A DNA stretch of 64,000 bases from Streptomyces melanogenes (GTDB lineage Bacteria > Actinomycetota > Actinomycetes > Streptomycetales > Streptomycetaceae), in NCBI RefSeq assembly GCF_014649795.1, contig NZ_BMTS01000013.1, forward strand, positions 205,606 through 269,605, given 5' to 3'. Position numbers and translations under genes: made by a program. The notes beneath the pieces are model-generated. The model had not been told where the DNA came from. It did not search any database and saw nothing but the letters and a program-made list of their open reading frames with translations. This document shows positions 41,807 through 49,550 of this stretch, piece by piece; position 1 is the first letter of the stretch, and every line of letters begins with the position of its first letter.

Positions 41807-42658
41807 ATGACGACCCCCTATGACGCCATCGTGCTCGCCGGAGGGGCCGCGCGGCGGCTCGGCGGGGCGGACAAGCCCGGGGTGCGGGTGGGGGGCAGGG
41901 CGCTGCTCGACCGGGTGCTCGCCGCCTGCACCGGGGCCGGGGTTACCGTCGTGGTCGGAGGGCGCCGGACCACGGCGCGGCCCGTGGTGTGGACGCGGGA
42001 GGAGCCGGCCGGCGGCGGGCCCCTCGCCGCGCTCGACGCGGGACTCAGGCTGACCACCGCCCCCTCGGTGCTCGCACTCTCCGCCGACCTGCCCTTCCTG
42101 GGCGAACCCACCGTCGCGGGCCTCCTCGACACGCTCGGCGCGGGCGGGCACGAAGGCGTCCTGTGCGTCGACGAGAGCGGGCGGGCGCAGCCGCTCGTCG
42201 CCGTCTACCGGGCCGAGCCGCTCCGCCGCGAACTCGCCCTCCTCGCCGCCGAACACGGAGGCCTCGGCGGGCTCCCGCTGCGGCTGCTGACCCGGGAACT
42301 CGACCTCGCCCACCTCCCCGCCCCCCAGCCCCTCGCCTCGTTCGACTGCGACACCTGGGAGGACATCGCGGCGGCCCGCGCCCGGATCAGGGAGCATGGG
42401 AACGTGCTGGACGAATGGATCACCGCAGTCAAGGACGAACTCGGCATCGACCTGGACGTCGACACCGGCGTGCTGCTCGACCTGGCCAGGGACGCCGCCC
42501 ACGGCGTGGCCCGGCCCGCCGCGCCGCTCACGACCTTCCTGGTCGGCTACGCGGCCGCCAAGGCGGGCGGGGAGGGCGCCGACGTCGCCGAGGCGGCCCG
42601 CAAGGCCGCCGCCCTCGCCAACCGGTGGGCCGCCGAGAAGGACGAGCTCAACCCGTGA
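41807..42658 (+). CDS. MobA-like nucleotidyltransferase fused to DUF6457 domain
   Basis: A 283-residue fusion. The N-terminal NTP-transferase domain (~1-195) has the nucleotide-binding signature VLAGGAARRLGGADKP, LSADLPFL and FDCDTWEDIAAAR, as in MobA, which attaches GMP to molybdopterin. The C-terminal ~85 residues (LDEWITAVKDELGIDLDVDT, AAALANRWAAEKDEL) match the DUF6457 helical module. The ATG at 41807 lies after a C-rich stretch of imperfect repeats. Its stop overlaps the moeA GTG, so a molybdenum-cofactor role is likely, though other MobA-like transferases exist. Confidence 0.88.
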   Translation: MTTPYDAIVLAGGAARRLGGADKPGVRVGGRALLDRVLAACTGAGVTVVVGGRRTTARPVVWTREEPAGGGPLAALDAGLRLTTAPSVLALSADLPFLGEPTVAGLLDTLGAGGHEGVLCVDESGRAQPLVAVYRAEPLRRELALLAAEHGGLGGLPLRLLTRELDLAHLPAPQPLASFDCDTWEDIAAARARIREHGNVLDEWITAVKDELGIDLDVDTGVLLDLARDAAHGVARPAAPLTTFLVGYAAAKAGGEGADVAEAARKAAALANRWAAEKDELNP

Positions 42659-43986
42659 CCGGCGCCGAACCGTTCACAGCGCCCATCGACGACGGGGTGG
42701 AGGAGGCGCTGGCCCTCGTGAGTGCTCCCGTCCCCGCCCCCGCGCCGGGGCCCCGCCCCCACCACCGCGCCGCCCCCTGGCACCGGGCCAGGGACACCGC
42801 CGTCGCGGCCGGGAAGGCGGCGCCCCGCCGCAGCCATCGAGTGCCGCTGGCCCAGGCCCTCGGCGAGACCCTCGCCGCCCCCCTCGCCGCCCTCACCGAC
42901 CTGCCGTCCTTCGACACCTCCGCCATGGACGGCTGGGTCGTCGCGGGCCCCGGGCCCTGGCGGATCCGGGGCGCGGCCGACGGCATCCTCGCCGGGCACG
43001 CCGCACCCGCCCCGCTCGCGGACGGCGAGGCCGTACGGATCGCCACCGGGGCGCGCATTCCCGCCGAGGCGACCGCCGTCCTGCGCAGCGAGCACGCCCA
43101 CGCGGACGAGGCCAAGGCGCTGCTCCACGCGGAGCGGGAGGTCGTCACCGGGCAGGACATCCGCCCGCGCGGGCAGGAGTGCCGCTCCGGCGACCAACTG
43201 CTGCCCGCCGCCGCGCTGGTCACCCCGGCCGTCCTGGGGCTGGCGGCGGCCGCCGGGTACGACGAGCTGTCCACCGTGCCACGGCCCCGTGTCGAGATCT
43301 TCGTTCTCGGCGACGAGCTGCTGGCCGAGGGGCTGCCGCACGAGGGGCTGATCCGGGACGCGCTCGGTCCGATGCTGGGGCCCTGGCTGCGCATGCTCGG
43401 CGCGGAGGTCGTCGCCACACGGCGGCTCAAGGACGACGCCGAGGCGCTGTTCGCGGCCGTGACCGGGTCGGAGGCCGACCTGGTGCTGACGACCGGCGGC
43501 ACGGCGGCCGGGCCCGTCGACCATGTGCACCCCGTGCTGCGGGCGATGGGGGCCGAGCTGCTGGTGGACGGGGTCGCCGTCCGCCCCGGGCACCCGATGC
43601 TGCTGGCCCGGATCGCCGCCGGGAAGCACCTGGTGGGGCTGCCGGGCAACCCGCTCGCTGCCGTCTCGGCGCTGCTCACGCTCGCCGAGCCCCTGCTGCG
43701 GGAGCTCGCGGGACGGGCGGGCGGCGCCGCGGCGACCGGCCCGTACACCGCCGCGCTGCGCGACGAGGTGCACGGGCATCCGTACGACACCCGGCTCGTG
43801 CCCGTGGTGCACCGGGGCGACCGGGTCGTGCCGCTGCACTACAACGGCCCGGCGATGCTGCGGGGGATCGCGGCGGCGGACGGGCTGGCGGTCGTCCCGC
43901 CCGGCGGGGCGCGGGCCGGTCAGGAGGTCGAGGTCCTGGACCTTCCGTGGGGGGAACTCGGAGCGGGGGAAGGGTGTTTCACGTGA
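42655..43986 (+). CDS. moeA: Molybdopterin molybdenumtransferase MoeA
   Basis: A 443-residue enzyme inserting molybdate into adenylylated molybdopterin. LPSFDTSAMDGWVVAG and RIATGARIPAEATAVL are conserved MoeA segments; the MogA-like domain carries LGDELLAEG, VLTTGGTAAGPVDHVHPVL and LVGLPGNPLAAVSAL. The first ~55 residues are an Ala/Pro-rich extension. The GTG at 42655 overlaps the previous stop. The last three codons and the TGA lie inside a parS palindrome (43976-43989), so ParB binding and the protein's C-terminus (CFT) share DNA. Confidence 0.93.
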   Translation: MTGAEPFTAPIDDGVEEALALVSAPVPAPAPGPRPHHRAAPWHRARDTAVAAGKAAPRRSHRVPLAQALGETLAAPLAALTDLPSFDTSAMDGWVVAGPGPWRIRGAADGILAGHAAPAPLADGEAVRIATGARIPAEATAVLRSEHAHADEAKALLHAEREVVTGQDIRPRGQECRSGDQLLPAAALVTPAVLGLAAAAGYDELSTVPRPRVEIFVLGDELLAEGLPHEGLIRDALGPMLGPWLRMLGAEVVATRRLKDDAEALFAAVTGSEADLVLTTGGTAAGPVDHVHPVLRAMGAELLVDGVAVRPGHPMLLARIAAGKHLVGLPGNPLAAVSALLTLAEPLLRELAGRAGGAAATGPYTAALRDEVHGHPYDTRLVPVVHRGDRVVPLHYNGPAMLRGIAAADGLAVVPPGGARAGQEVEVLDLPWGELGAGEGCFT

Positions 43987-43989
43987 AAC
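43976..43989. promoter_or_regulatory. parS site 4, overlapping the moeA stop codon
   Basis: GTTTCACGTGAAAC in GTGTTTCACGTGAAACG. The moeA codons TGT-TTC-ACG-TGA run through it. Confidence 0.93.
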
Positions 43990-44028
43990 GAACCCGGCTG
44001 ATGCCCAACTCGCGTACAGGCGAATGGT

Positions 44029-44042
44029 GTTTCACGTGAAAC
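44029..44042. promoter_or_regulatory. parS site 5
   Basis: Perfect GTTTCACGTGAAAC, 53 bp from site 4, in the moeA-channel gap. Confidence 0.93.
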
Positions 44043-44093
44043 GGCACCCGGAGAAGCTCAACAGGAGGCTCAACACCCGTACTGCCAAGCGGT

Positions 44094-44107
44094 GTTTCAC
44101 GTGAAAC
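44094..44107. promoter_or_regulatory. parS site 6
   Basis: Perfect GTTTCACGTGAAAC, 65 bp from site 5. Confidence 0.93.
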
Positions 44108-44144
44108 CTCGTGCCCTCATCCTCAACTCACGCATTACTGAACG

Positions 44145-45233
44145 GTGTTCCACGTGAAACTGCCCGGCCAAGACGCGATTGCCCGGCAGGCGGGCGAGAA
44201 TCTGGTCACCCGGCGGGTGAAGCTGCCGCGCCGGGTGGTCGACCGGCCGCTGCGGCAGGTCGGCAAGCGGCTGCTGATGGCGCTCGGCGTGCTGGTGCTG
44301 ACCACGTTCATCGTGTGGATCGACCGTTCCGGCTACCACGACAACGCCGACGGCAGCCTGGATCTGCTGGATGCCGCCTACTACGCCACCGTCACGCTCT
44401 CCACGACGGGTTACGGCGACATCGTTCCGTACAGCGACAGTGCCAGGCTCTGCAACATCCTGCTGGTGACGCCGCTGCGCGTGCTGTTTCTGATCATCCT
44501 GGTCGGTACGACTCTCGAGGTCCTCACGGAGCGGACCCGGGAGGAGTGGCGGCTCAACCGCTGGAAGGCGAACTTGCGAGACCACACCGTCGTCGTCGGC
44601 TTCGGGACGAAGGGCCGTTCGGCGATTCAGACGCTGTGTGCGACCGGGCTGAAGAAGGAGCAGGTCGTGGTCGTCGACCCCAGTGCGAAGGTGATCGAGA
44701 CCGCCAACGCGGAGGGGTTCGTCGGGGTCATCGGGGACGCGACGCGCAGTGATGTGCTGCTCAGGGCCGAGGTGCAGAAGGCCCGGCAGGTGGTGATCGC
44801 CACGCAGCGCGACGACACGGCGGTGCTGGTCACGCTGACGGCACGCCAGCTCAACCGGGGGGCGAAGATCGTCGCGGCGGTGCGGGAGGAGGAGAACGCG
44901 CCGCTGCTGCGGCAGTCCGGGGCGGACGCGGTGATCACGAGTGCGAGCGCGGCGGGGCGGCTGCTCGGGCTGTCCGTGCTCAGCCCCAGCGCGGGCACGG
45001 TGATGGAGGATCTGATCCAGCAGGGCAGCGGGCTCGACCTCGTCGAACGGCCGGTGAAGAAGAGCGAGGTGGGGCGGGGGGTCCGGGAGACCGAGGACCT
45101 CACGGTCAGTGTGCTGCGCGGGCACCGGCTGCTCGCCTACGACGACGTACGGGCCAGTCCGCTTCAGCTGACGGACCGGCTGATCACGATCGTACGGGCG
45201 GGCGGGGCGGCCTCGGAGGGTGCGGCGGAGTAG
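44145..45233 (+). CDS. Potassium channel protein with TrkA-N (RCK) domain
   Basis: A 362-residue ion channel. Two transmembrane helices (LLMALGVLVLTTFIVWI and VLFLIILVGTTLEVL) flank the pore with selectivity filter TLSTTGYGDIVPYSD. A cytoplasmic RCK domain follows with nucleotide-binding VVVGFGTKGRSAIQTL and ARQVVIATQRDDTAVL, then a TrkA-C-like end (TEDLTVSVLRGHRLLAYDD). It should be gated by NAD(H) or divalent ions. GTG at 44145 gives VFHVKLPG; GTG at 44154 gives VKLPG; neither has a clear ribosome-binding site because the start lies in a parS. The quinone oxidoreductase gene follows by 10 bases. Confidence 0.92.
   Translation: MFHVKLPGQDAIARQAGENLVTRRVKLPRRVVDRPLRQVGKRLLMALGVLVLTTFIVWIDRSGYHDNADGSLDLLDAAYYATVTLSTTGYGDIVPYSDSARLCNILLVTPLRVLFLIILVGTTLEVLTERTREEWRLNRWKANLRDHTVVVGFGTKGRSAIQTLCATGLKKEQVVVVDPSAKVIETANAEGFVGVIGDATRSDVLLRAEVQKARQVVIATQRDDTAVLVTLTARQLNRGAKIVAAVREEENAPLLRQSGADAVITSASAAGRLLGLSVLSPSAGTVMEDLIQQGSGLDLVERPVKKSEVGRGVRETEDLTVSVLRGHRLLAYDDVRASPLQLTDRLITIVRAGGAASEGAAE
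44147..44160. promoter_or_regulatory. parS site 7 (one mismatch), overlapping the channel gene start
   Basis: GTTCCACGTGAAAC, one base off the consensus, 53 bp from site 6. Both candidate GTG starts of the potassium-channel gene (44145 and 44154) fall in or at its edge. Confidence 0.8.
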
Positions 45234-45243
45234 CGTCGGCCGC

Positions 45244-46221
45244 ATGCATGCGATCACGATTCCTGAGCCGGGTGGTCCCGAAGCGCTGGTCTGGGCCGAG
45301 GTGCCCGATCCGGTGGCGGGCGAGGGCGAGGTCCTCGTCGAGGTGGCGGCGGCGGCCGTCAACCGTGCGGATGTGTTGCAGCGGCAGGGGCATTACGAGC
45401 CGCCGCCGGGGGCGTCGCCGTATCCGGGCCTCGAGTGCTCCGGGCGGATCGTCGCGCTGGGGCCCGGGGTGTCCGGGTGGTCCGTGGGCGACGAGGTGTG
45501 CGCGCTGCTGAGCGGGGGCGGGTACGCGGAGAAGGTGGCGGTGCCGGTGGGGCAGCTGCTGCCGGTGCCGGAGGGGGTGTCGCTGACGGTGGCGGCGTCG
45601 CTGCCGGAGGCCGTCGCGACGGTGTGGTCCAACGTGTTCATGGTCGCCCATCTGCGGCCCGGCGAGACGCTGTTGGTGCACGGGGGTGCGAGTGGGATCG
45701 GCACGATGGCGACCCAGCTCGGCAAGGCGGTGGGGGCGCGGGTCGCCGTCACGGCGGGCGGGCCCGAGAAGCTGGCGCGGTGCGCGGAGCTGGGGGCGGA
45801 CGTGCTGATCGACTACCGCGAGCAGGACTTCGTGGAGGAGGTCCGGGCGGCGACGGACGGGGCCGGAGCGGACGTCATCCTCGACATCATGGGGGCGAAG
45901 TATCTCGACCGGAACGTACGGGCGTTGGCGGTCAACGGGCGGCTTGCCGTCATCGGGATGCAGGGCGGGGTGAAGGGGGAGCTCAACCTCGGGGCGCTGA
46001 TGGCCAAGCGGGGGGCTGTGACGGCGACGACCCTGCGGGGGCGGCCGGGGGTGGAGAAGGCGGCCATCGTGGCGGCGGTTCGGGAGCATGTGTGGCCGCT
46101 GGTTGGTGCGGGGCGGGTGCGGCCGGTTGTGGATCGGGTGGTGGGGATGGCCTCGGCGGCGGAGGGGCATCGGGTGTTGGAGGCGGGGCGGCACGTGGGG
46201 AAGGTTTTGCTGGTGGTTTGA
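45244..46221 (+). CDS. NAD(P)H-quinone oxidoreductase, zinc-independent MDR family
   Basis: A 325-residue medium-chain dehydrogenase/reductase. Typical landmarks: AAAVNRADVLQRQGHYEPPP, GLECSGRIVALG, VHGGASGIGTMATQLGKAVG (NADPH-binding) and ADVLIDYREQDF. The catalytic zinc Cys/His ligands are missing, as in PIG3/quinone oxidoreductases. The ATG at 45244 is the start of MHAITIPEPGGPEAL. It follows the channel gene by only 10 bases and is probably co-transcribed. Its substrate is not evident. Confidence 0.92.
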   Translation: MHAITIPEPGGPEALVWAEVPDPVAGEGEVLVEVAAAAVNRADVLQRQGHYEPPPGASPYPGLECSGRIVALGPGVSGWSVGDEVCALLSGGGYAEKVAVPVGQLLPVPEGVSLTVAASLPEAVATVWSNVFMVAHLRPGETLLVHGGASGIGTMATQLGKAVGARVAVTAGGPEKLARCAELGADVLIDYREQDFVEEVRAATDGAGADVILDIMGAKYLDRNVRALAVNGRLAVIGMQGGVKGELNLGALMAKRGAVTATTLRGRPGVEKAAIVAAVREHVWPLVGAGRVRPVVDRVVGMASAAEGHRVLEAGRHVGKVLLVV

Positions 46222-46499
46222 GCCCCCACCCCGCCCCTTCCCGCTGCGACAATTTGCGGCTCCGCCGCGTGGCCTGCCGGGGGCGGGGGTGGGTGCGGGA
46301 AGGGGGTTTCCCGGGGACTCCGTCCCCGGACCTCTGGGCGGGGGCTCCGCCCCCTGCACCCCTGGCGGGGCTGCGCCCCTGCGCCCCGCTCTTGTTCGGT
46401 GGCTGCCGGCCGGTGGGGGCTGGGCGCGCAGTTCCCCGCGCCCCTTAGCGGGATCGTGGGGGGCCGGGACCGCGGTTGCGGCCCGGCCCCTCCGCTCTC
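46222..46499. repeat. Intergenic GC-rich repeat region
   Basis: A gene-free gap containing two repeat families: GGGGGCTCCGCCCC / GGGGCTGCGCCCC short hairpins around 46340-46385, resembling those at 63960-63990, and GCGCAGTTCCCCGCGCCCCT near 46428, the same sequence as at 52857, 52917 and (inverted) 52943. It separates the quinone oxidoreductase gene (+) from the converging bpa gene (-), so it may also terminate transcription. Confidence 0.65.
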
Positions 46500-47027
46500 C
46501 TACAAGTACGGCCCCGATCGAACCCCCGGCCCGTCCTCGTCGTCGTGGGGGGCGCCTGGCGGGAGGGCGCGGCGCATTTGTTCCAGTTGGGCTCGGGCTG
46601 CCATTTGTTGGGCGAACAGGGCCGTCTGGATGCCGTGGAAGAGGCCTTCCAGCCAGCCCACCAACTGGGCCTGGGCGATGCGGAGTTCCGCCTCGGAGGG
46701 GATCGCCTCGTCCGTGAAGGGGAGGGACAGGCGCTCCAGCTCCTCCACCAGCTCGGGAGCCAGGCCGTCCTCCAGCTCCTTGACCGAGGAGGCGTGGATG
46801 TCCTTCAGGCGTACGCGGCTCGCCTCGTCCAGAGGAGCCGCGCGTACTTCTTCCAGAAGCTGTTTGATCATGCTGCCGATGCGCATGACCTTGGCGGGCT
46901 GTTCGACCATCTCCGTCACCGGGACCTCGCGCGACTCGTCGTCACCGCCGCCGATGGCCATGCCGTCCTGTCCGACGACCAGGATGTGGGGGCTGTCCGG
47001 CGACTGTTCGTTCCTCGGCATCTCCAT
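46500..47027 (-). CDS. bpa: Bacterial proteasome activator Bpa/PafE
   Basis: A 175-residue ATP-independent ring activator of the 20S proteasome (DUF2587). The four-helix core shows VTEMVEQPAKVMRIGSMIKQ, PLDEASRVRLKDIHASSVKE, GLAPELVEELERL and AQLVGWLEGLFHGIQTALFA. The C-terminus ends GPYL, a HbYX-like tail of the kind that docks in proteasome pockets (GQYL in Mycobacterium tuberculosis). The ATG at 47027 gives MEMPRNEQSP; an ATG three codons upstream at 47036 is also possible. Streptomycetes encode the proteasome elsewhere. Confidence 0.92.
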   Translation of the reverse strand: MEMPRNEQSPDSPHILVVGQDGMAIGGGDDESREVPVTEMVEQPAKVMRIGSMIKQLLEEVRAAPLDEASRVRLKDIHASSVKELEDGLAPELVEELERLSLPFTDEAIPSEAELRIAQAQLVGWLEGLFHGIQTALFAQQMAARAQLEQMRRALPPGAPHDDEDGPGVRSGPYL

Positions 47028-47124
47028 GCCGCCCATTCTCTCGCACACGTGCCTCACATCACGTTGTGCCCCCGGGGAGAGATGATCCACCCCCGGACGG
47101 GACACCGATGGACATGGATTTGTG

Positions 47125-47559
47125 TCATGGGCGGCGTAGGCGCAGGGCCAGGAAGCCCAGGCCCAGGCCCGTCAGCGTCAGGCCCGCGCCCATCGACAGG
47201 ACGTGCACCCGTAGGTCCGACGTCGTGGACAGGCGGGACGGTTGGACCTTGCGGGCCACCGCCGGCTGGGCGCTCGGCGGCGGTGGCGTCGGCGAGCGGA
47301 ACGCGTCGGCGATCGGCTGCGCCGACGCGTCCGGTACGTACGGGAGGGTCCCCGGCGGGCGGCCCGGCCGGGCCCTGCCCTCCCCCGCCCGGTTGCCCGC
47401 GAAGCGCTGGTCCAGGGCGGAGGGGGCGGCGGGCGGCGGCGGGTCCTCGGCGTGCGCGGGCGCGGCGGGCGGGGTCACCAGTAGCAGGCCCGCCAGCGCG
47501 GCGCCCGCGCCGAGTGTCCGAAGCCGCGTCCGGAGCCGGATCCGGAGCCCTGAAGCCAT
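47125..47559 (-). CDS. Small secreted protein with C-terminal membrane anchor
   Basis: A 144-residue protein I cannot assign to a family. It has a signal peptide (RLRTLGAGAALAGLLLVTPP, cleavage likely after AHA at ~residue 37), a Pro/Ala/Arg-rich disordered middle, and one C-terminal helix (LSMGAGLTLTGLGLGFLALR) followed by the basic RRP. The overall plan is that of a wall-facing protein with a tail anchor, but no LPXTG/LAXTG motif is present, so it is not an obvious sortase substrate. It lies downstream of the PASTA kinase gene, separated by a hairpin. Confidence 0.75.
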   Translation of the reverse strand: MASGLRIRLRTRLRTLGAGAALAGLLLVTPPAAPAHAEDPPPPAAPSALDQRFAGNRAGEGRARPGRPPGTLPYVPDASAQPIADAFRSPTPPPPSAQPAVARKVQPSRLSTTSDLRVHVLSMGAGLTLTGLGLGFLALRLRRP

Positions 47560-47586
47560 GGAGTCAGCGTCACATGAGCCGACAAA

Positions 47587-47620
47587 GCGGGCATCCCGGG
47601 TGCGTCACCCGGGTGCCCGC
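47587..47620 (-). terminator. Hairpin after the PASTA kinase gene
   Basis: Arms 47587-47602 and 47606-47620 (GCGGGCATCCCGGGTG with one bulged base) around a 3-base loop, immediately after the stop at 47633 in the minus direction. Confidence 0.75.
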
Positions 47621-47632
47621 CGACCCGGCCCC

Positions 47633-49252
47633 CTACTGCTGCGGCGGGTTGCCCGTCGACAGCGTCAGGGTGAACTGGGCTTCCTTCGGGTCCACGTCGA
47701 CGCCCGCCGCCGGGAACTGCGTCACCACCGTGTCCTGGCCCCACTGCCCGTTGTCCACGGACTCGGTGTTGACCTTCCAGCCCGCCGCCTGGATGCACGA
47801 CTTCACCGACAGGATGTCCTTGTAGGTGAAGTCGGGCGCCTGGACCTTCGACGGGTCGAGGGCGGACTTCGACGGGCTGGTGCACTTGGTGGTGTCCAGC
47901 GTGCGGCTGCGCTCCGGGCCCTTGTGGCCCGCTACGTTCTCGCCGGAGGCCTTCTTGTCGCCGCCCGAGCCCGAGTCGTCGCCGCCGTTCATCACCAGCG
48001 CCGTGACCAGGCCGCCGACGGCCAGGACCGCCACCGCGATCGCGCCGACGATCACGGGGGTGTTCTTCTTCGAGGAGTTCGAGGAGGAACCGCCGCCGGT
48101 CGGGGCGCTCGGGGAGATCGTGTACGGCGGCGGGGTGTGCTGCGCGGGCATCGGGGCCTGCGGCTGCATCTGCTGCTGCGGGTAGCCGTACGAGGGCTGC
48201 GGCGTCGGGGCCGGCGTCGGCGGGCCGTACGGGCTCGCCTGGTACGGCGTCTGGACGCTGCCCTGGTAGCCCTGCTGGGCCGAGGCGTCCAGCGGCGGGA
48301 AGACCGTCGAGCCGACGCCCTGGCCGCTGGCGACCGGGCCGCCGCCGGTGATCACCGGGGCCGCGCCGGTCTGGCCGCTGGCGGAGATGCGGGCGATCTC
48401 GTCGCGCATCGCGGCCGCGCTCGGGAAGCGCTCGTTCGGGTTCTTCTTCAGCGCGCGGGCCACCAGCGCGTCCACGGCCGGCGGGATGGACCGGTTGACC
48501 GTGGAGGGCGCGACCGGCTCCTCCTGGACGTGTGCGTACGCGATGGCGAGCGGCGAGTCGGCGTCGAACGGGATCCGGCCGGTGAGCAGCTGGAAGAGCA
48601 TGATGCCGACCGAGTACAGGTCGGAGCGGGCGTCGACGCCCCGGCCCAGCGCCTGCTCGGGCGAGAGGTACTGCGGGGTGCCGACGACCATGCCGGTCTG
48701 GGTCATCGAGGTGACGCCGGACTGCATGGCGCGCGCGATGCCGAAGTCCATGACCTTGACCACGCCGCGCTTGGTCACCATCACGTTGCCGGGCTTGATG
48801 TCGCGGTGGACCAGGCCCATCTCGTGGCTGACCTCGAGGGCCGCCAGGACGTCGGCGGTCATCTTGAGGGCCTTGTCGGCGGGCATCGCGCCGTATTGCT
48901 GGATGTCGGTGTGCAGCACCGAGCCGAGCGGCTGGCCCTCCACGTACTCCATGACGATGTACGGCATCATCGCGCCGCCCAGCTCGTCCTCACCGGTGTC
49001 GAAGACCGACACGATGTTGGTGTGCTGGAGCTTGGCGACGGCCTGGGCCTCGCGGCGGAAGCGCTCGCGGAAGGACTGTTCCCGGCCGAGTTCGGTGTGC
49101 AGGGTCTTGATCGCCACCTGGCGGTCCAGTGCGGCGTCGTACGCCAGGTAGACCGAGGCCATGCCGCCTTCGCCGAGGAGGTCGCGCAGCTGATAGCGCC
49201 CGCCCGCGATGGACCCGCCCGCATAGCGGCCCTGTGCGCCGTCCTGGCTCAT
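47633..49252 (-). CDS. Transmembrane serine/threonine protein kinase with one PASTA-like domain
   Basis: A 539-residue receptor kinase. Kinase domain ~20-285 with GEGGMASVYLAYD, Lys49, HRDIKPGN (Asp151), DFG at 169-171 and GTPQYLSPEQ. A Pro/Gln/Tyr-rich juxtamembrane stretch (~310-400) precedes the helix (~VIVGAIAVAVLAVGGLVTAL). The exterior ends in one PASTA-like repeat (VQAPDFTYKDILSVKSCIQA, VVTQFPAAGVDVDPKEA). The ATG at 49252 is divergent from a second kinase gene at 49551. Likely peptidoglycan-linked sensing, by analogy with PknB; the target is unknown. Confidence 0.93.
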   Translation of the reverse strand: MSQDGAQGRYAGGSIAGGRYQLRDLLGEGGMASVYLAYDAALDRQVAIKTLHTELGREQSFRERFRREAQAVAKLQHTNIVSVFDTGEDELGGAMMPYIVMEYVEGQPLGSVLHTDIQQYGAMPADKALKMTADVLAALEVSHEMGLVHRDIKPGNVMVTKRGVVKVMDFGIARAMQSGVTSMTQTGMVVGTPQYLSPEQALGRGVDARSDLYSVGIMLFQLLTGRIPFDADSPLAIAYAHVQEEPVAPSTVNRSIPPAVDALVARALKKNPNERFPSAAAMRDEIARISASGQTGAAPVITGGGPVASGQGVGSTVFPPLDASAQQGYQGSVQTPYQASPYGPPTPAPTPQPSYGYPQQQMQPQAPMPAQHTPPPYTISPSAPTGGGSSSNSSKKNTPVIVGAIAVAVLAVGGLVTALVMNGGDDSGSGGDKKASGENVAGHKGPERSRTLDTTKCTSPSKSALDPSKVQAPDFTYKDILSVKSCIQAAGWKVNTESVDNGQWGQDTVVTQFPAAGVDVDPKEAQFTLTLSTGNPPQQ

Positions 49253-49550
49253 GACTGTGCATCCCCCTTGGCGCGGTGGCCAGTGATGATCCTCGAATTT
49301 TTCAGGCCAAGTCTGCCGGAGGGGGTCGACACGTCAAGCCGAGTGCCCGTTCCGTGACCGTACGCGCAAGAAGCGTCTCGTAAGCGTTACAGGAATCGCA
49401 TGGAATTTGCATGGGTACACGCGGAACCGATTGGATGGCCGGTCCATCCCGAACCGGCGGCCTGTACGAACGCTGTAGCGTGCACTACTGCACAACCGTA
49501 AGACCGTAAGGAACCACCGCTGACGCGGCCAGACACGACGGCGAGGACTG

